A DNA stretch of 64,000 bases from Larimichthys crocea (lineage: Eukaryota > Chordata > Actinopteri > Sciaenidae). Position numbers and translations under genes: made by a program. Below the pieces are notes generated by a model that did not search any database, was not told the origin of the DNA, and was given only the letters and a program-made list of their open reading frames with translations. The stretch covers positions 14,980,967 through 15,044,966 of the forward strand of contig NC_040016.1 of NCBI RefSeq assembly GCF_000972845.2, written 5' to 3'. Positions within the stretch are counted from its first letter, which is position 1; each line of letters starts with the position of its first letter. Positions 49,894-60,155 of this stretch are shown here, piece by piece.

Positions 49894-52677
49894 GAGCCTC
49901 TCATGAGTGCACAAACACACACATTACTATGTCCGTGACCTCTATACATACCACTCTCCAAGATGAACAAACAGTAGACATAATGCAGTTGTCCGACATG
50001 TAGCAGGAAGCAGGCAGGTCACTTCAGTGTGTGCTGGCAGTAAAACAATTTAGTGAACTACAACATACTCAACAACAACACCACAGTGCGTTGATGGTGC
50101 AGACTCAGGCAGTGAAGACCTGCAGCTTGTTTAAGAACAGTAAATAGACATACACACAACGCTCTGCCTCAGGGGCTTCATTTTACAGTAGCCATGCTTA
50201 ATGCAGCAAAACCTGTACAACAGGTATGACAGCATGGTGTTTAATCAGACCAGGACTCAAGGTGACAGGTCGGGAGTCGTTTTTTTATATAAAAAGAAGA
50301 CTAACACTGTCCAAACTCTTCACGTTTTAGAAATGCAATGTTTTTTTTTTTATATGTGACAAACAGGAATTTGCTCAGTACTGGATTGACTGTAAAAAGC
50401 TTTGTGGTGTTATAAAGCCATTTGGCGAAAGACAAAGACAAAAGACGAGCGCTTTATTGCTCATATTCAACTTCCCCTTGGCAGCAAGCAAACAAAAGGG
50501 AATCCTGTCCAGTAGTTCATTGTTCCAAGTTATTAAAAAGTATTTTCTGCCATGAGGAAACAATCTATCCTTGAGACAGAATGTAGCTTGAGCCTGTGTA
50601 GAATGAATCTATTTCTATTTTTACTGACATTGTACCCACAAAGGTGAGACAACTTAAGTACAAAGAATAGTGTCTACAGTGACTTCTTTTTATCAGGCAG
50701 TTTATCATTATTATTATTATTATGTTAGACTATAGCCAAGGTCAACAGTGATGAGGACATAATGTAGGCTGTATGTGAGCATACTATAATGATGATCATT
50801 TAGCAGAAATGAGCAGACGAAGGAAGACTAAAGGGGCAAAGCACTGCACTGAAATGTGTGAAGATTCACACCTAAAATATGTACAGCTTTATATTTATTG
50901 TACGATTGTTCTCCAAGCAAATGTGCTCCATTGTTTTGAGGTTTTGTAACTTGTTTTACAACTTCCACATGTTCATATTAGCTATTTGGACATGTGATGT
51001 TCACTGTCATGTGCAACATTTGGCCTAACATACAGTGACTTTCATTCATATCTGCCTAAGCCTTTTGTTTGCTTCCCTTACATTCTGCTTGCTTCAGGCT
51101 GCCTTCCCTTGTAGGGCTGAGTCACACAATTTATCAAGGGGAGAAGAAGACTAAAGGGAATAGGAGGAAAACAAGTTATCTTTTCTCTTCACTGCAATTT
51201 GTCTTGCTAGATTTTGGTCCAGACCCCCTGGGTGAAGCCATAGCCTTGGTGACGTATTCACTAGCCTGCCAACAATAGACAATAGAAAGGCCAGAGTGGG
51301 TGAGAGAGCAGGCCTTTGCTTTTCAGGGGAGAATCAGGCCAAGCTAAAAGTAAAAGGCATGCAGCAGTGTAGGAGGGTCATGTGAGCGAACGGCCAAAGG
51401 CAGTTGTGCCAGGGAGGGTGTATGGGAGGGGAACAGTGGTACTGCTGTGCCTGATAACAGCTTTTCAGAGGCATGAGGACACATGGAGATATACCAAGTC
51501 ACAGCAGCATGCAAACACAGACAAAAGCACACTTGCATGCAAACATGTACAGAGGCAAAATGGGAAGGGAATTATGAGAGGCTGAAAACAAAAAAAGAGA
51601 GGCTAAACATGACTGTTGTCTTGTGTCAAGTTAGACGATAAAAGCTGAGCAAAACTAATCTACTGCTGCAGGCTGCATCCCGCAACAGAACAAGCACAAG
51701 TCCTAGTCCTCATCTTTTTTAAGTATGCTAAATTGGTGCTCTGCATACTAGAATGTATTTAGATCAGAAGTCAGTAATACCCACTCAGAACTATCAACTT
51801 CCTCCTCGTTCTGCCCAGTGACATAGTATAGTTAATGTGCTGAGCTTCAGCCTCTGTGAAGTGAAGCCGACGAGGAAGTGTCTTAAACCTGCATTCTTAC
51901 TAAAGGTCAGCAGGGATCGGAGCCAATGGAGGCAATAAAAAGAAGTCAGAATGTATTGAGCTTTATGTAAAGTTTACCCTAGTAAGCTGTGACTGTATTT
52001 GCCATTTCTCGACCTCAAATGTTGTCAGAAATGTGCTTTAGTGCACTGCAATCCGAGTATGTTAACTATGGAGGTTGTTTTTTCCTGCTTCGTTGAAGTC
52101 AAAAACCAAGCACAGCGTGACTGGCAGCACGTTACCCAACAGCTGCACGCTCTCGTCCGAATGTGATCATTTCTGGTTAGCATTTAGCTCACAGCACTAC
52201 TATGTCTAATACTGCAATCCACTGTACTCTGAAAAACAACCTTTGACATGTAGAAGTGCATTTAAACAGTCATTCAAGTTGGACTTGCAAGTTGGAAAAC
52301 TGGGCAAGGTTCACCGAGGCAGAGACATTGATAAAACTCAGAAAGACTGAATAATGTGTAATAATTTAGAATACTGAATCATGATCTTATCGAATCGGGA
52401 AACAAGCACATCGTCCCAGCCCTATGGCGGCATTTGCAGTGAACTGTAGGCAGGATGCATTCCTCAGTTGTTGTTTTTTTTAACTATATATAGTGTTTCA
52501 GTTGTGAAACTACTTTGTAGTTGACATTCAGTTGATTTATGTTACTGAACAGGTGGTACTAGCCTGCTCCACTTTTTAAAAGGGTGCCAAATAGATCATT
52601 TTTTGTGGTTACAAACATCAGTTTGCTGGGGGCCATGTTCTTCTGAGCACATGTACTGAGATTAGTATTTAGATCAC

Positions 52678-52739
<62 letters not shown>

Positions 52740-53803
52740 GGACTATTGACTTGCAATGGATAGCAGAAGCCTTACAGAACATAGATAACAGAAGACACAC
52801 CAGTATAACAGTGTTGTGCTCACTGCAGGTTCAAGTTCACCCACAATTTTTACTGCTCTGTAGTTGACTCACTATCAGAGCAGGTGTGTTTGGACAAAAG
52901 ATCTCATGGGTTTGTATGAAAAGGAGGCAGTAAAACATGCAGTTTGAACAGTGACTCAGCATATGCTCCCTCTCACTCCTATCATGCCTGTAAATAACAC
53001 TCATGCACGTTAATTATACATGAACTCCAGCGAGGCTCCTGCACATGCAGACTACCCACAACTGAGCGCGTCACGCAGTGTTGTATAACAAGCCTGCGTG
53101 CTTGTACGCATGAGGCCCGGGCAGGCGGGCAGGCGGGCAGGCAGCTTTCTGCATATTTTATGGGTTTGAGTTCAATCCTGGCACCACCGGGACACAAAGA
53201 CTCTCCCACCAGTTGACAGACAGACTCGGACCTGTGTGCTCTTGTGAACTGGGCTGGAGGGGGGTCAGACAAACACTCGAGCTGAATAGTTTAAATTACC
53301 CCTTTGTTGTTGTCGGCCGTCTGCTCTTCGCCGGTGTCGCGCTTCTTCGTGGATGTGGCAGTGGTGTGCATGGTCCTGGTGGAGCAGTGTCGGCTGGAAA
53401 CCCTCCAGTTACCTGTAAACAAAACATCACCCACCGGGAGCTCCCCTCTATTGCTGTAGCATGTGTTTGCATGAAGCAGCTGTCTGATGATATCAGATTT
53501 ACTGGCGTCACTTTGCGCCTTTTTGGATGGATGTACCCAGTCCGAAATTACAAAACCAGACGAGGTGTCCCAGTTCTGGACGGGTTGCGGGTCCGGTTGT
53601 TGTTTCTTCAGGTGCGCACGAGTTGAATCGTGGACGGAGACACAGAAACACCGGCGTCCCTGAGACATGTAGTCCTTACGTAATGTCAAAGTGACGTCCC
53701 TCAGTCTGTTTGCTTTAACTTGCACTAGAAACGAGCCCGTTGACTTGAAAGCCTGATCCAGAGCCGCTGCTGCAGGCAACCTCCCTGTGCGACACAGAAA
53801 CAT
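45783..53803 (-). CDS. fam210b: FAM210B, DUF1279 mitochondrial membrane protein (3 coding exons)
   Basis: Exons in transcript order are 53803-53300 (504 nt), 49006-48807 (200 nt) and 45999-45783 (217 nt). This gives 306 residues plus TGA, with GT-AG junctions and agreeing phases 0, 2. The C-terminal 110 residues are unmistakable: LNKTQQLKKVFKEYGAVGVS, a hydrophobic helix HICISLMSLGMFYLL, SSGIDMAAVL, SKMAAGTSTFVLAYAIHKLF, then RISITLVSVPLIVRYFRKTG and FKPP. Human FAM210B shares SKMAAGTSTF, AYAIHKLFAP and RYFRKVGFFKPP. The family is mitochondrial and human FAM210B is linked to erythroid differentiation under GATA1. The N-terminal 195 or so residues are about twice the human length and poorly conserved. 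The start at 53803 has A at -3 and opens MFLCRTGRLPAAAALDQAFK, a plausible presequence. Confidence 0.93.
46000..48806 (-). other. fam210b intron 2 (2.8 kb)
   Basis: No nested gene seen. A dispersed-repeat fragment lies at about 48075-48430; the rest is unassigned. Confidence 0.65.
48075..48430 (+). repeat. Dispersed repeat copy, family shared with 57.7-58.1 kb
   Basis: Contains GTGTCTTTGCTATTCCCATG, TTGGCTCCAGGTACAATCAC and CTCAGAGCACCAGGAGACCG. The same landmarks in the same order occur at about 57700-58160 (TTGGGCTCCGGGTAC, CATCAGAGCACCAGGAGAGT). Class unknown. Confidence 0.45.
48807..49006 (-). CDS. fam210b: fam210b exon 2 (start of DUF1279)
   Basis: Acceptor tcttttgggtccag; begins EEQHLKDASM, then a polar linker EPEPEGG and KLNKTQQLKKVFKEYGAVGV with the first membrane helix. 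The donor is TCTAG|gtaacc, ending two bases into a Ser codon completed at 45999. Confidence 0.94.
49007..53299 (-). other. fam210b intron 1 (4.3 kb)
   Basis: Contains CA arrays at 49861-49891 and 52681-52736, a possible dispersed-repeat fragment at about 51840-52000 (GCTTCAGCCTCTGTGAAGTG then AAGCCGACGAGG) and a GGGCAGGC-type tandem repeat at about 53118-53143 close to exon 1. No other exon identified. Confidence 0.6.
52681..52736. repeat. (AC)n microsatellite, 28 units
   Basis: Uninterrupted AC run of 56 bases. Confidence 0.97.
53300..53803 (-). CDS. fam210b: fam210b exon 1
   Basis: 168 codons from ATG to AAAGGG|gtaatt, phase 0. It starts with a basic presequence-like segment without early acidic residues. 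The remainder is low-conservation, Ser/Thr/basic. An alternative donor ACAG|gtaact at about 53413 looks stronger by eye but would break the frame with exon 2. Confidence 0.75.
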
Positions 53804-54070
53804 TGTCCGCCCTGAAACCAGCTCCGTGTCTCCGGAGAAATATAAAAAGAAAAGAAAATAAATACAGCGGCTGAGTCGTTCAGAACAACTGATCAGGACT
53901 GTAAGTGTCTGTAAACATGCTGCCCTGTACCCTCCTGCCTTCCCCCGGACCGCTTGTTGACCGATTATCACCGACAGCCAATGAGGGCTGACGCGCAATC
54001 GCAGATAGTAAAGACTGGAGAGAAGGGAGGGGGTATTTAAAGGTGTAACCGTGTTCATTCTCACAATTGA
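53804..54070 (-). promoter_or_regulatory. fam210b: fam210b 5'UTR and proximal promoter region
   Basis: Upstream of the ATG on the minus strand. It holds a CCAAT box in inverted sense (CCAAT on + at 53978-53982), a WGATAR site on the minus strand (TTATCA on + at 53965-53970) and AGATAG on + at 54003-54008. A TTTATATTTC-like stretch near 53840 is in the presumed 5'UTR. GATA sites fit the reported GATA1 control of mammalian FAM210B; their function here is inferred. Confidence 0.45.
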
Positions 54071-54310
54071 GTTATATCATGAACAGTCCCTGGGGTGTAT
54101 GTAACATGGTTCTAGAGCCAGGATTATTTTACAGTACAACTAGAGACCCCTATTCTTGACAGATGTTGTGAGGGGTCAAAGCAATTTCAGCAATTCATTA
54201 ACTTATTTTAACCAGGCAGGTTTATATCCAGTTGTGTTATTTTTATTACAGTGAAGACCTGGTGCTAAGGAAAGAGGTCAAAGTTTTTAGACATGAAAAG
54301 AAACTGAAGA

Positions 54311-54623
54311 TTAAAGGTCCAGTGCATTAGATTTGAACAACTCTATTTACATAACATGGTAGAAATAGAACATGATATGCATAACTATGTTTTCATTAGT
54401 ATAAAAAATAATATTTCTTATGCTGTTGATTCCTTAGAATGAGCCTTTTATATCTACTAGTCACAGTTGTCCACCAGTTGTTGAAGTGCCCATGTTTCAA
54501 CAGCAGCCCTGAGCTTATTTGGCTGCCACCATACAGTAGTTTCTCCTTCATGCAGGAGAGGGAGTGGAGTTCTTTGCAATCCGCAACTACACTACCAATG
54601 AATCCTACACACAGGTCCTTTAA
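54311..54623 (+). mobile_element. piggyBac-like TTAA non-autonomous element, 313 bp
   Basis: The left end is TTAAAGGTCCAGTGCATTAG and the right end CCTACACACAGGTCCTTTAA, imperfect inverted repeats with TTAA at both edges. The interior (ATAACTATGTTTTCATTAGT, CCTTAGAATGAGCC) matches a very common percomorph element. No transposase. Confidence 0.75.
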
Positions 54624-54984
54624 ATGGAAACGATTTCGTATTACACAATCTAGGCAAACAGTTCAGAAAAAGGAAAAAAGGTACATGTATGAGCATGCAG
54701 AAGGTACAACGAAGACAACACCGCAACTGCACATACTTATGATGAACAATACAGAATGTCCTAGTTTTCATTGTTGGCCCTTACTGTCTGTGTTTTTGGA
54801 TGTAAATGTATGTTATGGGGAGATAAGTCCGGTCAAGCAGGACAAAGAAAAAGTTATTTTTAACTGTCAGCATGATGTTGCTATTTTTTACAGGTAAAGC
54901 CAAAACATTTTTTGTCTTATTTCCTCTTCTGGTTGAGGAAGTTGAGACATTTTAGAAGAAGCAGCATTACTACATGAAAAGATG

Positions 54985-55381
54985 TGTATATATATAATTT
55001 TACCTAAGTAGAAGTCCCAAAAATTGGAACCAAAATGTACTTGAAAAATAAGTAAAAATGCTAACCATCCCCACATCATTATCACGTTACAACAGTTTTT
55101 CAATATTTAAGCGGATTGAGGTGGAACTAATTTAAAGAACTTTATGTGTTATTGAGTACTTTAATCTATAAGAATAATAGTATTTTGTAACATAATCATT
55201 TGTTTTCAATGTAAAATCTTTAAAGTAGCTAGTAACTATATCTGTGGAGTAAAAACTACTATATTTCTTTGAGATGGAGTTGTAGAATAAAGAAGCATAA
55301 AATGGAAATTGTAAAAGTACCTCAAAAAATGAGTAGTACGGCTATAGTTTCGGAGTAAATGTGTGTTACTTTGCACCACTG
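54985..55381 (-). mobile_element. hAT-like element fragment, same family as 37641
   Basis: The right end TTACTTTGCACCACTG in reverse complement starts CAGTGGTGCAAAGTAA, matching the terminal motif of the 37641 element. The interior has AAGTACCTCAAAAAATGAGT and GGAGTAAAAACTAC text. The left terminus is not identifiable, so this copy is truncated or rearranged. Confidence 0.5.
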
Positions 55382-57699
55382 CCTTTATGTTTCTCATGTA
55401 AATTTGCATACCTTTGCAAAAACAGATAGAAGTAATGTCTATTGGGGTTTTCATAAACCAGATAGAAAGGAAGTGGTGGGAGAGCACAAGATCAGAAACC
55501 TCACTCTACATACAGTATGCTTCAGTGTGAAAAAGTAAATATTTCTGAATCATGTCTGTGGTAATTGCTATCATGTGACAAACATGGTGTACTTTCAGAT
55601 GTAAAGGGGTAATTCTATTCTGTGACATTTATAGCTCTTTTTGTCAAAAACGTTACAATTAGAAATGCACCGACACACTTGAAATAAAAGGCGAGAGAGA
55701 AAGTAGTGAGAGTGAGTAGGAGGTGAGATAAAGAAGAGGGTGGGATGTTTGGCAGGAAGCCACAAAAAACGTCCCACAGTTAGTTCAGCACCGGTGCCTC
55801 TGACCTTTCCTCGGGAGAGCCACAAGATCAACATTTGTGCACTTTTAACTCTCTTCATATTTGTGGTTGATTAAAGTATAGTTTTATTAGATAAGAATGA
55901 AACATTAATTTGCCAGTAGGGAACAACATTGAATGTGAATGTTTAAATTTGATGTTAGATATTTAAGTAGAGGTCAGATGTACTGTTAATGTGAACTACC
56001 TCCCACAGCCAGAAAGAAGGGGAAGAAGTTCACTCTAGTTCCTTATAAAGACTGAAGACAGCACATCCCCACACACAGCATGACATGGAAAAGGTGACTA
56101 TTGTTGTGGAGAAATTGCTGAAGTCAAAGGTCAGTGGTGAGGTCAGGAAGGAAGAAAGCGTTCAGGAGCCTCTGATGTCTTACGCTGTATTATTTATTGA
56201 CGCTTGGCCAAGGAGAACTAGAGACACTCTCAGAAGTGCCTGAGTCGATCTCACATTCTGCCGAACTCATCCTGGTGGATAGACTTTAAACCCCAAGATC
56301 ACACCACAAATACTATACATCCAGAATTAGCCAAAGAAAATGTCTTTACACATGCAGGTGGTATTGTCAGCATATTCTAATCTGAAGACACAGATGTCTG
56401 TTTACGCAGATTGGAACCTCAACGGCAAGCTATCTATTATGTCTAGGAAGGTCTCTTCGACCCTGGCCACCACAGTGTTGAGATAGACTGGATAGAACCT
56501 AACCAAAGGATAGAAAATTCCATAACTATAATAATATTTTAGGTAAGAACTCATAACTCAACCATGACCTATGATTTGGGGTCACAAGCTGACATTGGTT
56601 TATTAAAAGGGCCCAAAAATTCACATTACTTTCACCTTTCAGCTAAATTTATCTGCAGGCTTATTTAGTGGTTTTCCTCTGAGAACACACTGTTCATTCA
56701 GTTTTTTAAGATGAAACTCTCATAGTAACACGTGTTACCTACACATCATTCATCTTCATTCAAATACAAAAACATGCTTGAATTGTCAAATGCACTTATT
56801 TCAACAGTACAATACTTTAGAACATCCATTCAGTTATTAAACATGGTGTTACTGGACAGATAGTCAACAGAGTAAATAATAAAATAGTTACTGTGACTGT
56901 GTCATTGCAGCAGTGGATTTTGAGTCTTGTTTCTACTGGTTTGCTTTCATGTTCCAGTAATTTGTCCACCTCCACATAGGATAAAAATAATCTGCTGTGG
57001 TCAGGGAGATTTCATAACCACTGAGTCACAGACATGTCAGTCCACAGTAGTGCCAAATGAAGCCATCCCAACTACACATCATCACTGTTCATGACTCACC
57101 CCATAAATCATATTTGTTTCGTCATATTTCTGATGAATGATTTTCCATCAGTGTTCAAACTGCACGTCACTGAGTGTTGCTTTTGATAGCACCATGACCT
57201 TTGTAAATAAGGGGCTGACGCAGAGGGAGGAGGACATACCAAAAACTGCAAAGGAAGGAAAAGTCAGAGCCCCGGTGACACACTTAGAAAATCAGTTTAT
57301 TCAGGTTTAGTAAGATAAGTCTAACTTTTTGTGGACCCTTGTTAAAACTGAAGTTGTGCAGAGGCTTATACTGCATTCATAACTCAAATGAGTGGATCTC
57401 CCATTCATAAAGTGTGCAGTGTGTTCCTGGGGAAAACAATTTTAATAGGTACTGGGAAGAACTCGAAAAAATCTGCCATTAAAAAAATAACTGAAATCAT
57501 TTTCTGACATGTTTGAGAGGTGACAAGACTTTTACTTACTTGTATTGTGATAATTGAAACATTACTGTTTTATAGAATGTGCTTTGTAAATTAATGATTC
57601 TCAGTAAATTGTAATTAAAAACTAAATTAGTCACTCAAGTTTTTCTTTTACATTTGAAGAGATAGAATAGTGGATCAGACCTCACTGAATGAAATGAAT
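55382..57699. other. Intergenic, no gene recognised
   Basis: No exon-like sequence. The segment about 56000-56520 is less AT-rich and reads somewhat like an old retroelement terminal region (TTATAAAGACTGAAGACAGC; TTATTTATTGACGCTTGGCC), but no target duplication or primer-binding site was found. Confidence 0.5.
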
Positions 57700-58160
57700 T
57701 TTCCATTTTTAAAGCGACACTTTTTTACCATAAAATAACAGCTTCATTATCCTTTTGGTGCTACACTGACTTGTCCTTGAGTGATTTGTGTCTTTGTCAT
57801 CCCCAGTCTGTGCCCATACACCTGTTCTTACACTATGTTACTTTGGGCTCCGGGTACGCTAGAGTTTTCTGATGAACAGTAAAGAAAATTCATGTGAACT
57901 ATTAACACTAACTAACTAACTAATAACATACTACCTTAACATCAGAGCACCAGGAGAGTGTTGGCCTTTACAATTGTAGCAAAGAAACTTTAGACTACTG
58001 GGAGGGGAAAGTTTTCAGGCCCGAAGCAGGTGTGGATGCTGACGGAGAGTGCTGTTAGTGTTGTGCTAGAACTGGAGCCAGGCGATAGTTCAATATAACT
58101 GGTCTCAGCAACTTCTATGGACATAGCAAATGGCCTAGGCAAAGAGACCAAAGAGGACAA
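57700..58160 (+). repeat. Dispersed repeat copy, family shared with 48.1-48.4 kb
   Basis: Landmarks GTGTCTTTGTCATCCCCAGT, GGGCTCCGGGTACGCTAGAG and ATCAGAGCACCAGGAGAGTG match the order in the 48075 copy. Divergence is high and ends are approximate. Confidence 0.45.
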
Positions 58161-58400
58161 TAAAGAAAGAGAAAAGAAGAGAGCGAGAGCAAGAAGCTGA
58201 TGGCTTACAAATCTTACATAATGTTACTTATATTTAGTATTTAATGATGTATATAAATAGCAGAAGAAGAGTTTACAGCCACCTATAACTGTGCTAACAT
58301 TTGCTAATCAACCGTGAACACAAAGTACAGTATAGCTGTGGTTGATGAGATTATCATTAGTTTGGTTTTAAAAAACCCAAAAGTATTCGACAAATTTAAA

Positions 58401-58489
58401 CAATTCATTCTGAGATACACAAATGTCTGTATCAGGGGATGACTACAGTTATTACAATTCATCCTGAGATACACAAATGTCTGTACAAC
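58401..58489 (+). repeat. Short tandem duplication (about 55-base spacing)
   Basis: ACAATTCATTCTGAGATACA then CAAATGTCTGTA occurs at about 58401 and again, with one C/T change, at about 58456. Confidence 0.9.
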
Positions 58490-59924
58490 ATTTTATGCCA
58501 ATCCATCGCCAGGTTGATGAGATATTTCAGTTGTGCTGGAATGGCTGGTGTTAATACCTTGGTTGGTAGTGTCAGACAGACAGACATTGACTTGCAGGTC
58601 TCCAACAGATCATGGGAATGAGGAAGAACCCACTGAGCCATCCCTCCATCCATCCGTTGTTTTTTGTGCAGCTCTTCTATCCATCTTCCATCAAGCTGGC
58701 AGGATGGTGAATAGCAGTGGCCTCCTCCCAGCACAGGCCCTCTTTCAGTCTTGCCATCCACCCTTCATTTGCATGCCTTCTTTATTTAATCAGTGCAAAG
58801 ATCTCTACTTTCCATCCATCCCTCCCTCATGCTGGTCAGTGTCTAAACAACTCTTGGCATTGGTTCATTTTCCTACTTTATTCTCCACACTCGTGACCGC
58901 TTCTTTCAGTGCCTTCCATCATTATCATCCCTTCATTCATGTGGTCAGCAGGGGGGGTCAGTATATGTCTGTATGCTCTTTCTGGCACTGATCCACTTCA
59001 CCCTTCAGTGAAGAGGACTAAAGCACTGGGACTGGAGCCAGCTGGCCTGGACTCAGTGTAGCTCAGGCACAATAGCAAAGCCAGGCTACACAGAGGAGGT
59101 TAATGCAGTGTGGATCATGTGTTTTCAGCACTATTGTCCTCATGTGTCTATATGCTTTAGACATACTGACTGTGTCCACTGGGAGCTTCTGTTGACATCC
59201 AACATTTGCTCAAGACACTGTGATACAAGACTAATCTAATATAGATGTTTGTCAAATTAGTACTGATTTCAAATCTCTGAGTCAGTAGGTGTTACTTACA
59301 ATGTGACATCCTAATGTACTGTAAATACTGATAAGCCTGTCTATAAAATATAGAGAACTACAGTATATCCGTGTCAAAAGGTCACTCCCCTAAAATAAAC
59401 AGCAATGAAACTGGAGATTGAAGAAACTGAGACAATGGCTGTTTCCATATAAATAGTTACAGTGCAGAAAGTACTTTATGTTAAATGTCAGGAAAGCAAT
59501 CTCTAAAATGTGTCTCACAATAAACTTTGAGAAACATTAAATATTACCATCTCCAAACTGTCTTTTATATTCCCTAACCCAACTCTATTTGTCTGAGCAA
59601 TGACTGCTGGGTGCAGCCTGTAGAAACATTGACCCCGCTGACCCTACAGCCACTGAATGAGAGTAAGTTCACAAAGAGAATGGAGAGAGAAAAAAAAAAA
59701 ACACTGAAGGAAGCAGTTGATGCTGGGCCAAGACCCTGACAGCTGTGTGGTGAAGGACGGTCCAGCCTCTGCCTGTTTCAGAACAAAAAGGAGCTGTGGG
59801 GCAGAGAAAGCAGAGGTCTCAGGGTGAAATAAATTGTTGATGACCTTCATATGGCATGCAAATATGAGCTGCATGCAGAATCTGACTTTAGGAATAAAGT
59901 GTGAGGCTGTTTCTTTTATCAGCT
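58490..59924. other. Intergenic, no gene recognised
   Basis: Includes CATCC-rich text at 58640-58700 and 58810-58930. Nothing reads as a known protein. Confidence 0.5.
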
Positions 59925-60020
59925 GATGACTTTCTCAATCAACTGTTTGGTCTGTTTGGTGATGTCTTCAAATGTCTTATTTTATCCAACAAACAGATAT
60001 TCAATCTACAAGAGATGTTT
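59925..60020. repeat. Dispersed ATTAATC-type repeat fragment
   Basis: GATGACTTTCTCAATCAACT, GATGTCTTCAAATGTCTTAT and ACAGATATTCAATCTACAAG correspond to the middle of the family seen at 27738. Short and diverged. Confidence 0.45.
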
Positions 60021-60155
60021 GACATTTCTGCTTGTGTCCAGGCCTGGATGGCACATTACAATTAAAATAGCAAGAAATCCATTGCACCCAAACACGCAAC
60101 ACAAAAGATCTTTACTAAATCAGAAGAGACCATGTAAAATTCTCAAAATATACCA

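Noticed and set aside
53409..53416. Strong-looking donor ACAG|gtaact inside fam210b exon 1
   Set aside because: Using it would put exon 2 out of frame; AAAGGG|gtaatt at 53300 keeps the frame. It could still be a minor alternative site.
53213..53626. Open frame of 137 codons on the + strand
   Set aside because: Antisense shadow of fam210b exon 1, whose minus-strand frame joins correctly to conserved exons.
54439..54897. Open frame of 152 codons on the + strand
   Set aside because: Its first half is the piggyBac-like non-autonomous element; the rest has no resemblance to a protein family.
58533..58991. Open frame of 152 codons on the + strand
   Set aside because: CATCC-rich low-complexity DNA; no domain or splice context.
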